A stretch of 64,000 bases of DNA from Strongylocentrotus droebachiensis (taxonomy: Eukaryota > Echinodermata > Echinoidea > Camarodonta > Strongylocentrotidae): the NCBI GenBank assembly GCA_035222895.1, contig JAVYIG010000321.1:248001-312000 (forward strand), given 5' to 3'. The notes below the pieces were generated by a model that saw nothing but the letters and a program-made list of their open reading frames with translations, had not been told where the DNA came from and searched no databases. Position 1 is the stretch's first letter; each line of letters begins with the position of its first letter. Shown here piece after piece: positions 38,501 through 44,854 of this stretch. The translations under genes were made by a program, and so were the position numbers.

Positions 38501-41500
38501 ATGACCGTAAAGCGGGCAAAAGCGTGTCCCAGTGAGTTTCTAATCACAACGTGATAGAGATGAACTGCTATTTTTAATCAGCCTCATTACAATCAATCAA
38601 TTAATGAATATAATATGTTTCACTAAATCACACTGAATTATCTATGAATAGTGACAAAGTTCTAACAAAACAATCAAACAAACGGATGAATAATCACTGA
38701 AACAAAAACCAAAATAAACAACAGAGCAGAAAGTGAAAAGTCATTTTATAGCAAGAACTACTCCGCGTTGTCCGACATCTGGTAATTTACCGTATCCATT
38801 CCCTTTCTCCTCTCCGCCCCCTCGCTCTTTCTCTCTCTCTCTCTCTCTCTTCAAATAAATATATTATATGCCTGTATATATATATTATCCCCTCTCTCCT
38901 CTCTCCTCTCTTCCATCGGCGAACTCCCGAGGGTAGCATATAGATGACCTGAACCCGACAAATTTAGTTTTATTTCTCCTCCAAGCGGGTCAAAAAGAGA
39001 GCCCGCGTGCCACTCGGTGCCAATTCTCTTTTTTCCTGGGATGGAAATAAATGTACATGTATGTAAAAACTCCACTGAACTTGCCTTAACTCTTCCACAT
39101 CAACAGTAAATTGCATACATGCCATTGCTGTCGTTTCGTTCTCACTGCCAATCGATGCATGCTGGATTTACACATCGTGGATAATGTTTGTGTATCTGAA
39201 CTAATTGACTGATTGAAACAGTGAGTGATTGGAATTATATAAAAGTGCAAATGATACTACTACTAGTAGTACTACTACTGCTACCACTTTTACTAAGACA
39301 ACTGATATCATCCCAAACAGCAACGACAATAATAATAATAATATTTAAAAAAATACATAACAAACATCAGTATTAAAAGAGCTCTTCTTGCGGTCAATGA
39401 AAGTATTACATTATTACCCCAGCATTGCCAGGTACATGGGCCAGGAGTTAGACAAAAAAACACCGAGCGGGGATCGGACCCATGCCCATGGCCTCTCAGA
39501 TGAGAGTATAGAGCCTTACATTCACCAATATAAAACATTGCTTCCAGGATTGACAAGATACGAGAGACGAAGGGAGCATTTATTATTCAAAATCAAAACA
39601 AAATGATGACTTCATTGAAACCGTGCATTTTGAGTGCAACCACGTAGATTCCTATGATGCTCTTTATTCTTTAGAGCTCCATATAAAATAATTTGAGAAT
39701 TCTGATTCAGATAATTCGGCTCACGTATTTTTCCAAACGTAAAAACTTGCAAACTTTCGCAAACTAGGAACTTGGAAAGCCGCCAGAGTTCAGTTAATGT
39801 GAACACAATGTCATGTGGCATCCTCACAGGCTCACAGCAGGATCATGTTTAAGTGCTATTGTGCTCATTGAGTTCCAACCCTTTCAAGCTGGGTAGAGAG
39901 AAACATTTTGTTTGTAGTGAAACAAATGAGTGAGTTGATCGACAACACAACTGACGTCACGAATGACGTCAACTAATTACAAAAACAAAATCTTCACTTT
40001 CTATGGTTTCATCGACTTTCTTCAATTTGTATCTTCCCGTTTTCTGCTTTCTTTCGATAATGCAGTTATAATAATTCTTCCAAGTTTGCGGAACAAAGCA
40101 GAAAGACATCATGGAATTTCAGGGGGCGGTGTCCTAATATCAATCTAAAAGTCATTTCGTTGCAAATCAATCCGGTTGGTAGGAAAGTGATAACCATCCT
40201 ATGGCTATTACTTTTAGAAGCAAAGGCATCGCTGGAACATTTGAATCGGGAGGGGGGGGGGGGGGGAGTGTTCGTTACCTTCCAATTATAGTCTGCTGAT
40301 GGACGAGAAGAAAAGAGGAAGAAGGAGAAGAAGATGGAGAAGACAAAAGATAAGGAGGAGGCAAATAAGAAGAAGGCGGATGAGGAGGAGAAGAAGGAGA
40401 AGGCGGAGCAGAAGAAGGAGAAGAAGGAGAAGAAGAAGAATATGGAGAAGAAGAAGGAAGAGGCGTAGGAGAAAGGTAAAACAGAAGAAGGGAGGGGGGG
40501 GGGGGTGGGGGTAAATATACCATTCCCTTTTTGACATCCGCTATTAATTCCAAACTATAACATCGGCTTGAACAAGTACTCTGTAATCATATCGTGGTAA
40601 TACGAGAGTTATTAACACCTGGAGCAAAAATAATTCTAGCCCTTGCTTATTCGTTACTTTATTTGCTCTAATTAGTCGACAAACTTTGTTTCAAGATGAA
40701 TACATTACCAGTGCCAGCTCACACGCTTACTTTTCTGACTTGTTTCGAAATCATCTTATTCGCATAAAATAGGAGTAAATTTACATCACAATCAACCATC
40801 CATTCAAGTAGGCACAGTGGCACACAGCTTACAAAGTTCCTCATTTTGACTTATTGAGGGAATCGTTATGCCATCTCGTTATCAATCACTACGACCATTC
40901 ACGTTTAGATCACACGATACATCAAAATATTTGAACATGATGGAGAATAGTCGATAAGTCAGGGCGGATGCTCAGGGTTTCTACAAAATATTGTTAAAAA
41001 TAAACATGCTCAGACAACGAGGATTATCATTATTTCTGACGCCCCATAGCTTAGGTCGTCTCTCAATCATTTTTTACCTTCGAAACAACTGAAGTTTTGT
41101 GAGAGCAGAAACAGGCTATGAGATGTCTCTGGAGAGAGTTAAGACATCCTGTTGTAAACCTTTAATTTAAGTTTAAAGCCCCACTGTACTACGTAGTACG
41201 TATAGCTACGTGCGCCCTCAATATAGCAAACAATGCCTAATATGTGACCGTTGGTCCCCATGGTCCCCTTTTTCTTATATAAATTGAGAGCTGATTTGAT
41301 GAGATTACCACCTGTCAGTGACCATGCAGGGAGGTCTTATCCTTCCTGGCCAAACTAGTACAGATAGGCTTTAAACATGTCGGATTTTTTGTTTGTTGTG
41401 GTTTTTCTTTGGGTGGGTGGACAAGACAAACATCTAAGATAAATCACGGCTGTTGAGGTTGCACTCACACTTTTCACGTCATTTAAAAAAAAATTCGTTC

Positions 41501-41959
41501 ATCTTCAACAACCGATTCGTCCGACCTTGTTTCTTGATGAGTGAAGCCAACCGAAGATCGGTCAGATAGGTCAGGGTTTCGACTCTAGGGAGCTAGTCTA
41601 GGGTCCATAGGAACGTGTGAAACGTCTCTCTCAGCTTACAAGTGGGGATCACATATAACCCCAAACTCGTGCGGTCCTGGATATAGTTATCCCACTTTAT
41701 GAAACTCCACAGCTCCATGAAAGATACACATGTTATTCAAATAATCTCAACCATTCAAGTAGACACACTTTCGGACATGACGTATGACAAAATAAATGTA
41801 TTGTTTTGTGAGAATATTATGACACGTACATAATGTACATCTGAACATGAAACATATATTTTACAACTAACTGTACGTCTTACCTCCCGACACCAACAGA
41901 AGAAAGAGCAAATAGCTGAGCGTACATGCAGCAGCACAAACACGATAATATAGAACCAT
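10043..41959 (-). CDS. Six-MAM-domain type I membrane receptor, 20 coding exons
   Basis: A spliced model with consistent phases throughout. Exons (minus strand, 5' to 3'): 41884-41959, 30634-30816, 29936-30204, 29559-29646, 28170-28316, 27093-27358, 26491-26581, 25747-25911, 21818-22086, 20951-21041, 20178-20372, 19398-19672, 18574-18664, 16654-16854, 15902-16161, 14841-14902, 13976-14136, 12632-12909, 11464-11554, 10043-10323. Total 3540 nt, 1179 residues. Order: signal peptide (1-26), MAM1 (about 27-205), MAM2 (to 373), MAM3 (to 548), MAM4 (to 735), MAM5 (to 919), MAM6 (to 1086), membrane helix (about 1108-1130), tail of about 45 residues. MAM domains mediate adhesion or oligomerisation at the cell surface; no enzyme domain, LDLa or EGF module is present. 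The nearest architecture I know is the MAM-repeat apical endosomal glycoprotein class (MAMDC4-like), but without LDLa repeats. The ligand is unknown. A missed exon inside the 11-kb intron 1 cannot be excluded, although phases join directly. Confidence 0.88.
10429..10592 (+). mobile_element. TTAA-flanked MITE (family A), copy in MAM intron 19
   Basis: Flanked by TTAA at both ends. It shares the blocks GTGTAGCTACNTGCGCCCT, AACAATGCCTAA, GTCAGTGACCATGCAG and GGCCAAACTAGT with the copies at 29719 (inverted) and 41173. It lies about 105 bp upstream of the exon 20 acceptor. Confidence 0.8.
11464..12909 (-). CDS. MAM gene exons 18-19: second and third parts of MAM6
   Basis: Exon 18 (12632-12909, 92 codons plus 2 nt) carries the central beta-strand part with the Cys of MDHCLSYDV and the conserved aromatic/hydrophobic alternation. 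Exon 19 (11464-11554, 91 nt) carries the closing strand ending [15 protein letters not shown] with the last Cys. Phases are 1 in, 0 between, 1 out, the standard pattern of this gene. The segment LALDNI corresponds to the I/LALDDI signature that ends MAM domains. The intron between them holds a hAT-like MITE at 11731-12049. Confidence 0.88.
11731..12049. mobile_element. hAT-like G/C-tract MITE, 8-bp target duplication CATGCATT
   Basis: Ends CAGGCGCGTACGCAGG and CCTGCGTACGCCACTG, with CATGCATT at 11723-11730 and 12050-12057. It lies in intron 18 of the MAM gene. The interior shares GAGCGACTTTTCGGCCGGCG with the other copies. Confidence 0.92.
13230..13975 (-). repeat. Tandem array in MAM intron 17 that copies the exon 17 end and donor
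   Basis: Units of about 122-133 bp begin with CGATGTCTGAC at 13538, 13671, 13793 and 13922, with a degenerate one near 13258. On the minus strand each unit has a GAAGAAG-rich tract followed by a copy of the last ~36 nt of exon 17 and its donor. The copied donors read GTATGT (near 13842), GTGAGG (near 13719) and GTAAGG (near 13586). The true exon 17 donor is GTATGT at 13974-13975. Confidence 0.85.
13976..14136 (-). CDS. MAM gene exon 17: end of MAM5 and first part of MAM6
   Basis: It enters in phase 2 instead of the phase 1 seen at every other module start. The first codons (FLRSPCSG) supply the last strand and Cys of MAM5; the next residues [16 protein letters not shown] begin MAM6, matching the CxFE...CxF/Y pattern of MAM openings. 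It leaves in phase 1 at a GTATGT donor. The tandem array beyond the donor copies its 3' end. Confidence 0.87.
14450..14532. repeat. (AAT)n / (AAC)n microsatellite
   Basis: A run of AAT triplets passes into a pure AAC triplet run at about 14496-14531, in MAM intron 16. Confidence 0.9.
14610..14698 (-). mobile_element. tRNA-derived SINE head fragment (minus)
   Basis: The minus strand reads GTGTCGTGGTCTAGTGGATA, matching a tRNA-type A box (TGGTCTAGTGG), followed by a degenerate B-box region ATGGTTTGAGGAAC. The same head opens the SINEs at 20130 and 55974. Confidence 0.6.
14841..16854 (-). CDS. MAM gene exons 14-16: MAM5
   Basis: Exon 14 (16654-16854) starts with a short Pro/Thr linker (VPTTQPISA) and then [15 protein letters not shown], the paired-Cys opening of MAM5. 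Exon 15 (15902-16161, 86 codons plus 2 nt) holds the centre, including [20 protein letters not shown], the F/Y-Y-x-M hallmark of MAM domains. Exon 16 (14841-14902) is only 62 nt, not 88-91 as in the other modules, and ends GDIGIDDI in phase 2. The missing 29 nt are found at the start of exon 17. Confidence 0.88.
14985..15245. repeat. Foldback-like stretch built of GTGAGATTCG words
   Basis: GTGAGATTC occurs near 14990 and 15207 on the plus strand, and its reverse complement GAATCTCAC near 15091, with GAAATAATCGCAATTATT-like mirrored words between. It resembles the palindromic-word foldback elements elsewhere in this gene, but I could not define termini. Confidence 0.4.
16168..16198. repeat. 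(GA)n microsatellite beside the exon 15 acceptor
   Basis: A short GA run; on the minus strand it is CT-rich and forms the polypyrimidine tract that precedes the exon 15 acceptor. Confidence 0.85.
17242..18317. mobile_element. Foldback element(s) built of TTCGTACGAA words, GGTCACA termini
   Basis: The interior is dense with TTCGTACGAA, CTTACGA and GTTCGTA words in both orientations, so it can fold on itself at many scales. Termini carry a shared motif: TTTAGCTACGGTCACA at 17242, AAAGCCTCGGTCACC near 17468, and the reverse complement of TTAAGCCTCGGTCACA at 18317. A solo TTAAGCTACGGTCACA also lies at about 18411. This suggests an 850-bp element (17468-18317) beside or inside a related one. It lies in MAM intron 13. 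Confidence 0.65.
18574..20372 (-). CDS. MAM gene exons 11-13: Thr/Pro linker and MAM4
   Basis: Exon 11 (20178-20372) starts with the linker [14 protein letters not shown], likely an O-glycosylated spacer, then [18 protein letters not shown] and W-rich sequence opening MAM4. Exon 12 (19398-19672) is the longest central exon (91 codons plus 2 nt) and contains [13 protein letters not shown]. Exon 13 (18574-18664, 91 nt) ends [13 protein letters not shown]. Phases are 1/1, 1/0 and 0/1. The W-rich replacement VTWRWWFET in place of the usual TGP motif, and WFILNG in place of FYYHM, make MAM4 the most divergent copy. Confidence 0.88.
18938..19165. mobile_element. hAT-like G/C-tract MITE, right end missing
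   Basis: Starts CAGGCGCGTACGTAG like the other copies and contains the same poly-G, poly-C and ATGTCAAATTTNCAAATT interior, but no closing inverted repeat or duplicated flank is found. It lies in MAM intron 12. Confidence 0.75.
19862..20135 (-). mobile_element. tRNA-derived SINE with (ATT)n tail (minus)
   Basis: On the minus strand the head reads GGAGGTGTCGTGGTGTAGAG (A box TGGTGTAGAGG). The body follows with TGGCAAGAAACTTTTTC and CCCATGGGTACCTTGG, and the copy ends in an ATT-triplet tail at 19860-19926. It lies in MAM intron 11, immediately next to exon 11. Confidence 0.75.
20951..25911 (-). CDS. MAM gene exons 8-10: MAM3
   Basis: Exon 8 (25747-25911) encodes a short spacer (HHIKNFSS) and [19 protein letters not shown], the MAM opening. 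Exon 9 (21818-22086, 89 codons plus 2 nt) has [20 protein letters not shown]. Its donor GTGACA is the weakest in the gene but is fixed by phase and by alignment with the other modules. Exon 10 (20951-21041, 91 nt) ends [18 protein letters not shown]. The 3.6-kb intron between exons 8 and 9 is full of mobile elements. Confidence 0.88.
21424..21685 (+). mobile_element. tRNA-derived SINE with (ATT)n tail
   Basis: A tRNA-like head carries a clear B box (GGTTCAAACCT) near 21475. The body contains TGCCACTCCCCACCCAGGTA and AACCGGGGTAATATTGAG, and the copy ends in ATT triplets from about 21668. It lies in MAM intron 9. Confidence 0.75.
21660..21800. repeat. (ATT)n/(ATC)n microsatellite
   Basis: ATT triplets drift into ATC/CAT triplets right after the SINE tail. 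The repeat ends 18 bp before exon 9 of the MAM gene. Confidence 0.9.
22185..22836. mobile_element. TTAA-flanked foldback element of CCGTGTA/CACCGG words
   Basis: Left end TTAAGGCCCTTTTACACTTT and right end AAAGTGTAAAAGGGCCTTAA are perfect inverted repeats continuing into GATCGCATCACGGATC-type sequence for about 50 bp. TTAA stands at both edges (22185-22188 and 22833-22836). The GC-rich interior repeats CCGTGTA, CCGG and TCCGTGT in both orientations. No coding sequence. It lies in MAM intron 8. Confidence 0.85.
23000..23515. other. C-rich, GC-rich island of unknown origin in MAM intron 8
   Basis: About 400 bp are much richer in C and G than the surroundings, with overlapping Pro-rich ORFs in two frames. 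One includes a hydrophobic [15 protein letters not shown] stretch. No motif identifies it. It directly precedes the LINE fragment at 23520 and could be a divergent part of a mobile element. Confidence 0.3.
23520..24350 (-). pseudogene. LINE fragment: endonuclease and linker of a CR1-like element
   Basis: Minus-strand translation gives the ordered blocks of a LINE endonuclease: [27 protein letters not shown], then a degraded GD(F)[36 protein letters not shown] and [11 protein letters not shown] (the SDH block with Ser replaced by Asn). Further on it reads [19 protein letters not shown], the linker before the RT. Frames are broken by several indels and stops. The RT domain is missing. Confidence 0.8.
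24432..24906. repeat. Direct duplication of about 330 bp with the second copy internally deleted
   Basis: CTTGCATCTCTGTATAC begins at 24432 and again at 24762. Both copies continue through CTCTGATTGGGCAAAATAGG and then, after about 150 bp that are deleted from copy 2, through TGTAAACATTCATTAGACTA to GGTCTATAACGCAA. Copy 2 is then interrupted by a LINE (24907-25690) and resumes TTCAAAATAACTTCTCGTAT at 25691. Confidence 0.85.
24907..25690 (+). pseudogene. 5'-truncated CR1/L2-like LINE with (ATT)n tail
   Basis: Encodes the region C-terminal to the RT core: [48 protein letters not shown], then [13 protein letters not shown] and the terminal [12 protein letters not shown], ending in TGA at 25518-25520. 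A 3' UTR and an ATT-triplet tail follow. The ORF end is intact from 24945, so this is a fairly young insertion. The empty target site survives at 24728/24729 in the neighbouring duplicate. Confidence 0.88.
26491..28316 (-). CDS. MAM gene exons 5-7: MAM2
   Basis: Exon 5 (28170-28316) begins directly with [20 protein letters not shown], leaving almost no linker after MAM1, and continues to the [10 protein letters not shown] motif. Exon 6 (27093-27358, 88 codons plus 2 nt) contains [20 protein letters not shown]. Exon 7 (26491-26581) ends [17 protein letters not shown], the classic D-I-A-I-D-D closing strand. Phases are 1/1, 1/0 and 0/1. Confidence 0.92.
26680..26700. repeat. Poly-G tract in MAM intron 6
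   Basis: A nearly pure G homopolymer of about 20 bp with no flanking inverted repeat, so I do not assign it to the hAT-like family. Confidence 0.8.
27459..27793. mobile_element. Foldback element of GCTCGG/CCGAGC words, GGTCACA termini
   Basis: Left end TAATGCTATGGTCACATAA and right end TTGTGACCATAGCTTTA are inverted repeats. The interior is very GC-rich and made of CTCGG, GGCGGCC and CCGAGCG words in both orientations. The terminal motif GCTAYGGTCACA is shared with the element at 17242-18317, whose interior is unrelated. It lies in MAM intron 5. Confidence 0.75.
27855..27955. repeat. (AAT)n-rich microsatellite
   Basis: Imperfect AAT/AAC triplets over about 100 bp directly after the foldback element. 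Confidence 0.9.
28317..29558 (-). other. MAM intron 4, no recognised element
   Basis: About 1.2 kb of AT-rich DNA with a short poly-G near 29510-29522. I found no coding motif or known repeat family. Confidence 0.4.
29559..30816 (-). CDS. MAM gene exons 2-4: MAM1
   Basis: Exon 2 (30634-30816) starts in phase 1 after TTCATAG and joins the signal-peptide exon to [11 protein letters not shown], then [20 protein letters not shown] and the [11 protein letters not shown] motif. Exon 3 (29936-30204, 89 codons plus 2 nt) contains [20 protein letters not shown] and ends QPQTEDYQ. Exon 4 (29559-29646, 88 nt) ends [17 protein letters not shown]. All conserved Cys, the TGP-x2-DHT motif and the DVAIDD closing strand are present, so this is a complete canonical MAM domain. 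Confidence 0.93.
29719..29914 (-). mobile_element. TTAA-flanked MITE (family A), 22 bp from the exon 3 donor
   Basis: An inverted copy of the elements at 10429 and 41173, bounded by TTAA at 29719-29722 and 29911-29914. It sits in MAM intron 3 with its edge only about 22 bp from the exon 3 donor, without disturbing the splice site. Confidence 0.82.
30860..31932. repeat. Long (TAC)n trinucleotide array with a unique island
   Basis: Over 1 kb of TAC triplets interrupted by TTC, CTC and ATT variants, lying 40-1100 bp upstream of exon 2 in MAM intron 1. A unique segment beginning CCTGGGAGCCCTGC occurs at 31555-31653 and again at 31937-32035, offset by 382 bp, which shows a large segmental duplication. 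Ser-, Val-, Thr- and Leu-runs in ORFs here are artefacts of the triplet. Confidence 0.95.
32475..32540. repeat. (GA)n microsatellite
   Basis: GA/GGGA-rich run of about 65 bp in MAM intron 1. Confidence 0.92.
32690..35150 (-). pseudogene. CR1/Jockey-like LINE, 5'-truncated and frameshifted, RT motifs largely intact
   Basis: Minus-strand order: the end of the endonuclease ([11 protein letters not shown] at 35137), the linker ([20 protein letters not shown] with a stop soon after), then the RT in 34789-33893. RT motifs include [30 protein letters not shown] and [10 protein letters not shown]. After a frame change near 33895-33930 follow [13 protein letters not shown], the catalytic YADDTCMYF and CKYLGILLD (33899-33417). 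The C-terminal piece with [16 protein letters not shown] lies at 33350-32916 in another frame. The 3' UTR ends near 32690 in ACCAT repeats. The catalytic aspartates are retained but frameshifts make it non-functional. It lies in MAM intron 1, in the same orientation as the gene. Confidence 0.92.
35705..35740 (-). mobile_element. SINE tRNA-head fragment
   Basis: Minus strand AGAGGTGTCGTCGTCTAGTG resembles the head of the SINEs at 14698 and 55974. It is only about 35 bp, so the call is tentative. Confidence 0.4.
36318..36482. mobile_element. Foldback of GGACAATTACCCCC words
   Basis: The left half repeats AATTACCCCCC, GGAAAATTACCCCC and GGACAATTA on the plus strand; the right half carries their complements (ATAATTTTCCGGGGG, GGGGGTAATTGTCC). 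It can form one long hairpin. A relative lies at 44490-44850. Confidence 0.7.
36785..36845. repeat. (CA)n microsatellite
   Basis: CA dinucleotides with CG interruptions. Confidence 0.85.
36881..37500. mobile_element. MITE with GTGACCAAAGTTCGCG terminal inverted repeats
   Basis: Left end GGGGTGACCAAAGTTCGCGG and right end CGCGAACTTTGGTCACACC are inverted repeats about 600 bp apart. The interior is AT-rich with no transposase. I could not settle the target duplication. It lies in MAM intron 1. Confidence 0.7.
37901..38275. mobile_element. TTAA-flanked MITE (family B)
   Basis: Left TTAAAGGTAAAGACCAGT and right ACTGGTCTTTACCTTTAA are perfect inverted repeats including TTAA. The interior (ATGAAATGGAAGCTCTNATT, CCAATCATGTGAAAGAATAT, GGGAAACCGCC) matches the element at 55568-55942. 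It lies in MAM intron 1. Confidence 0.9.
38826..38852. repeat. (CT)n microsatellite
   Basis: Short CT run in MAM intron 1. Confidence 0.85.
39325..39520 (-). mobile_element. tRNA-derived SINE (minus)
   Basis: Minus strand shows a B-box-like GGTCCGATCCCCGCTCGG, the body GGCCCATGTACCTGGCAATG, a GGGGTAATAATG block and an ATT tail at 39330-39345. It belongs to the same SINE group as 55974. Confidence 0.65.
40248..40510. repeat. Poly-G tracts bracketing a GAAGAAG/GGAGAAG purine tract
   Basis: About 180 bp of nearly pure purine with GAAGAAGGA words, flanked by poly-G at 40250-40267 and 40493-40505. The Lys/Arg- and Pro/Ser-rich ORFs are products of this composition. Confidence 0.88.
41173..41374 (+). 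mobile_element. TTAA-flanked MITE (family A), fullest copy
   Basis: TTAA at both edges with inverted ends TTAAAGCCCCACTGTACTA and TAGTACAGATAGGCTTTAA. 202 bp, no coding capacity. It lies in MAM intron 1, about 500 bp from exon 1. Confidence 0.88.
41884..41959 (-). CDS. MAM gene exon 1: signal peptide
   Basis: ATG at 41957-41959 encodes [20 protein letters not shown] followed by LLLVSG: one Arg, then a long hydrophobic core and small residues suited to signal-peptidase cleavage. It ends in phase 1 at a strong donor (GGGAG then GTAAGA). Exon 2, about 11 kb away, begins in the matching phase and starts the extracellular region directly. The 5' UTR and promoter should lie above 41960; I see no clear core promoter element there. 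Confidence 0.85.
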
Positions 41960-42647
41960 GATGAAAGCACAATATAATCTATAAACCAAAGGTATATATG
42001 ATTCCACAGCGAGCCCCAAAAAGCACGAATGGAAGAACGTTTCGAACTCTGAATCTGACTAGAAAGGGTTTCATAATACCCTCCTACCAACTCCCGTACA
42101 ACCTGTCGACTGGTATAGAGGTGCATGCATGGGCTCAAGGCACAAACTGGTACATGTATACGCCCCTGCAATTTGACATTCGTGACCGCGGATGAGGATG
42201 GAGAGTTATTTGCGTCGCAGACGTACCCCAGCAGAGGCTAAGTTAATCCTCCTATTAGCTTGTCCTCTGTGTTTAGCCTCAAATCGAGGAGTCTTGACTG
42301 ACGACACATAACCCGTGGTCCCGATTGCATTGCGCGCAGCGAAAATACTGAATTACCATGACAGTTCTACCAGGGAAATGTCCCTGGTTCTACGAAATGG
42401 CGGATATATAATTACGAAAAGGATCAGTAAATGTATGCGCCATTTTTATTGAGTTTTCATTCAGTATTTTCGCTCCTGCATTGCACCAGCCTATTACAAA
42501 TTAAAAGATTATATGGAACTAAGATCAGAATGACTTCGAAATATGACTCTATTGATATGTCAAATTTATCATCAGAAAAACAAATTAGTCAGAGACAATC
42601 TTTCTCATTCAAGCAATCGACTCCATCCAGCCTCGAACTAATTACCT
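41960..42647. other. Region upstream of the MAM gene
   Basis: About 690 bp between the start codon of the MAM gene and a hAT-like element. It should contain the 5' UTR and promoter, but no TATA box, initiator or known site stands out. Confidence 0.3.
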
Positions 42648-42655
42648 GATGCATC

Positions 42656-43142
42656 CAGTGGCGGATCCAGGGGGGGGGGGGGGGGGCCCCGGGGGCCCGG
42701 GCCCCCCCCTTGAGAAAAAAATCATGTAAAATCACGCGATTTTTACCTTTTTTGGGGGTTGGGCCCCCCCCCTGGCGCTCAAGGGGGTGCAAATTTTAAA
42801 TTTTCGAGGACCAAAAAAAAAAATATGCTCACTACCCCCCCCCCCCCCCCCCCCCCCACTGAGCGACTTTTCGGCTGGCTGAGTCGTTGCGATTTTTTTT
42901 TGGACTCCAAAAAAAAAAAAAAAGTGTCCGCTTACCCCCCCCCCCCCCCCCACCCACTGAGCGACTTTTCGGCCGGCGCGATTTTCAAATTTTCGGAGCA
43001 AAAAAAAAAAAAAAGTTGGGCCCCCCCCCCCCCCCCCCACCCACTGAGCGACTTTTCGGCCGGCGCGATTTTCAAATTTCGGGAGCAAAAAAAAAAAAAA
43101 AAGTTGGGCCCCCTCCCCTAAGAAATCCTGGATCCGCGCCTG
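42656..43142. mobile_element. hAT-like G/C-tract MITE, 8-bp target duplication GATGCATC
   Basis: Ends CAGTGGCGGATCCAGG and CCTGGATCCGCGCCTG, with GATGCATC at 42648-42655 and 43143-43150. The interior carries three tandem copies of poly-C, ACTGAGCGACTTTTCGGC, a CGATTTT(C)AAATTT block and poly-A. Long Pro- and Lys-rich ORFs here are by-products. Confidence 0.93.
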
Positions 43143-43619
43143 GATGCATCATCCTAGGACCAACTCAATCCATTTCTAGGACCAACTCAGGTCTATATCT
43201 CCCATTGTTGCTTACAAATGGTGGCCCTTTACGGTCATCTAAAGAGCCAAAGAATCGAAGCAGCTTTTTGTAGTAACAGGTATACGCTATTTCTAACACC
43301 ACGATAAAAAGGTGGTAGCCAAGGGGCAGGAGGTACAATGCCCAAATATCATATGAACTAACTGTACCCCTTTGAGAATAAATTCGTTTTCGTTTTCAAA
43401 GCTATCTAATCTTCCTTTATAGATATGTATAATAAGCGTGCCCTTTTCAACTACCTGGCATGTTCAAATACAACTGCTAAAACACGCAGTTTCCTGCCTA
43501 CCATCCTATAAACCGATTTATTTGAAACTCCTAATTCCAAGAATCCAAGGTAATCCTTTGCTCTTTGTTCAGGAATATAAAATGTATGTGCCCCCTTAGG
43601 AGGTAGTGAGTTTTTTTTG

Positions 43620-43855
43620 GTGCTCAACGAGGGGGGGGGGGGGGGTGGGGGCAGTTCCCATTTTTTTTTGTGCTCAACATCCATTCCCCTTTCCTTTTTT
43701 TTTGCCACAGGAAGGGGGGCCCGTTTTTGTTTTTCTTTTAAACAAAAAATAGGTAAAATAACGTGTTTTCATCTGTTTTTTGCAAGGGGAGAGGGCCCAG
43801 GCCCCCCTGGTTCTGCCTCTGAAGGGGGGGGGGGGGGGGGGGGGGGTGGGTAAGT
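43620..43855. repeat. Poly-G and G/T-rich low-complexity stretch
   Basis: G homopolymers at about 43630-43650 and 43825-43847 with T-rich spacers including GTGCTCAAC repeated at 43620 and 43670. It may be the remnant of a hAT-like G/C-tract element, but no ends are found. Confidence 0.6.
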
Positions 43856-44489
43856 AGAGCGATGCGGATAACGTATCATGACGTAAATGACCGACTAGCC
43901 GGGCACCTTCACACGCTACCGAACTCTCCGCCCAGTAGATACCATGTTATGTATAAGCGCTCCATGACAGTAGCTGGTAGCGTATTTTGTTGTTGTTGTT
44001 TTATATTTTTGTCTAGTAGTAAGGCCGGAGAGAAGGAACCGCCCGAGCTACACCACAGATCTAACCTAAGAAGGCCAATTTTACATACGAAACATGCCAA
44101 TATTAATATCTCCGACGGTTTATTCTTAATTGGGAGACAATAAAACGAAGAAAAGGAACACCAGCGTCCTCACCATTATGATGAGGGTGTATTATATTCG
44201 AAATTATCTTATCGAAAGGGGTGGAAGTAAGGAAGTTGCAGGGGATCGAGATCACACTGGCAACAACATTGGCACATGAACAGCAGATAATTTCCCTTGG
44301 GATTACTTTCAAAGTTCAAAGATGTCAATGCAGGATCATATATTTTATGTGTACTCAGCAGAATGTTACCCCAGTCATATTATCTATACTCATGATCTTC
44401 ATATAAACGTATGATTCGAATTGCCAGACGTGATTTTAAAGAGATGTTAAAAAGGGTTCTAATAAAATAAACCCCAAAACAATCACACC

Positions 44490-44850
44490 CGGCCAATTAC
44501 CATCGAGACAATTACCACCCAAGGACAATTATTACCCCCCGGAAAATTACCCCCCCCCCCCAACAACAACCACCACCCGAGGACAATTACCCCCCCGGAA
44601 AGATCCCCCCGAGGACTTATTACCCCCCGAAATAAATTAAGACCAACTTATTATCAGGGTGCACTTCCCTTTTAATGAACAGGGAGTAATTTTGCCGGGG
44701 GGGGGGGGTAATTTTCCTCGGAGTTGGTTCTCCTTGGTTATCTGGGGGGGGGGGGGGGAGTAATTATCCTAGGGGTCAGGGGTTGGTTAAAATTGTCCTC
44801 GGGGGGGGGGGGGGGGTAATTTCCGGGGGCATTTTTCCGTTTTTTTTTGT
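44490..44850. mobile_element. Foldback of GGACAATTACCCCC words, larger copy
   Basis: The left half has ACAATTACC, GGAAAATTACCCCCC and GAGGACAATTACCCC; the right half has GGGTAATTTTCC, AGTAATTATCCT and TAAAATTGTCCTCGG. Same word set as 36318-36482 but longer and more diverged. Confidence 0.68.
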
Positions 44851-44854
44851 CGTT

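Noticed and set aside
40275..40553. Arg/Lys-rich ORF and its Pro/Ser-rich opposite
   Set aside because: Artefact of the GAAGAAG purine tract between poly-G runs.
42732..43273. Pro-rich and Gly/Lys-rich ORFs with repeated units
   Set aside because: They lie wholly inside a MITE with a perfect 8-bp target duplication; the periodicity is that of the internal tandem repeat.
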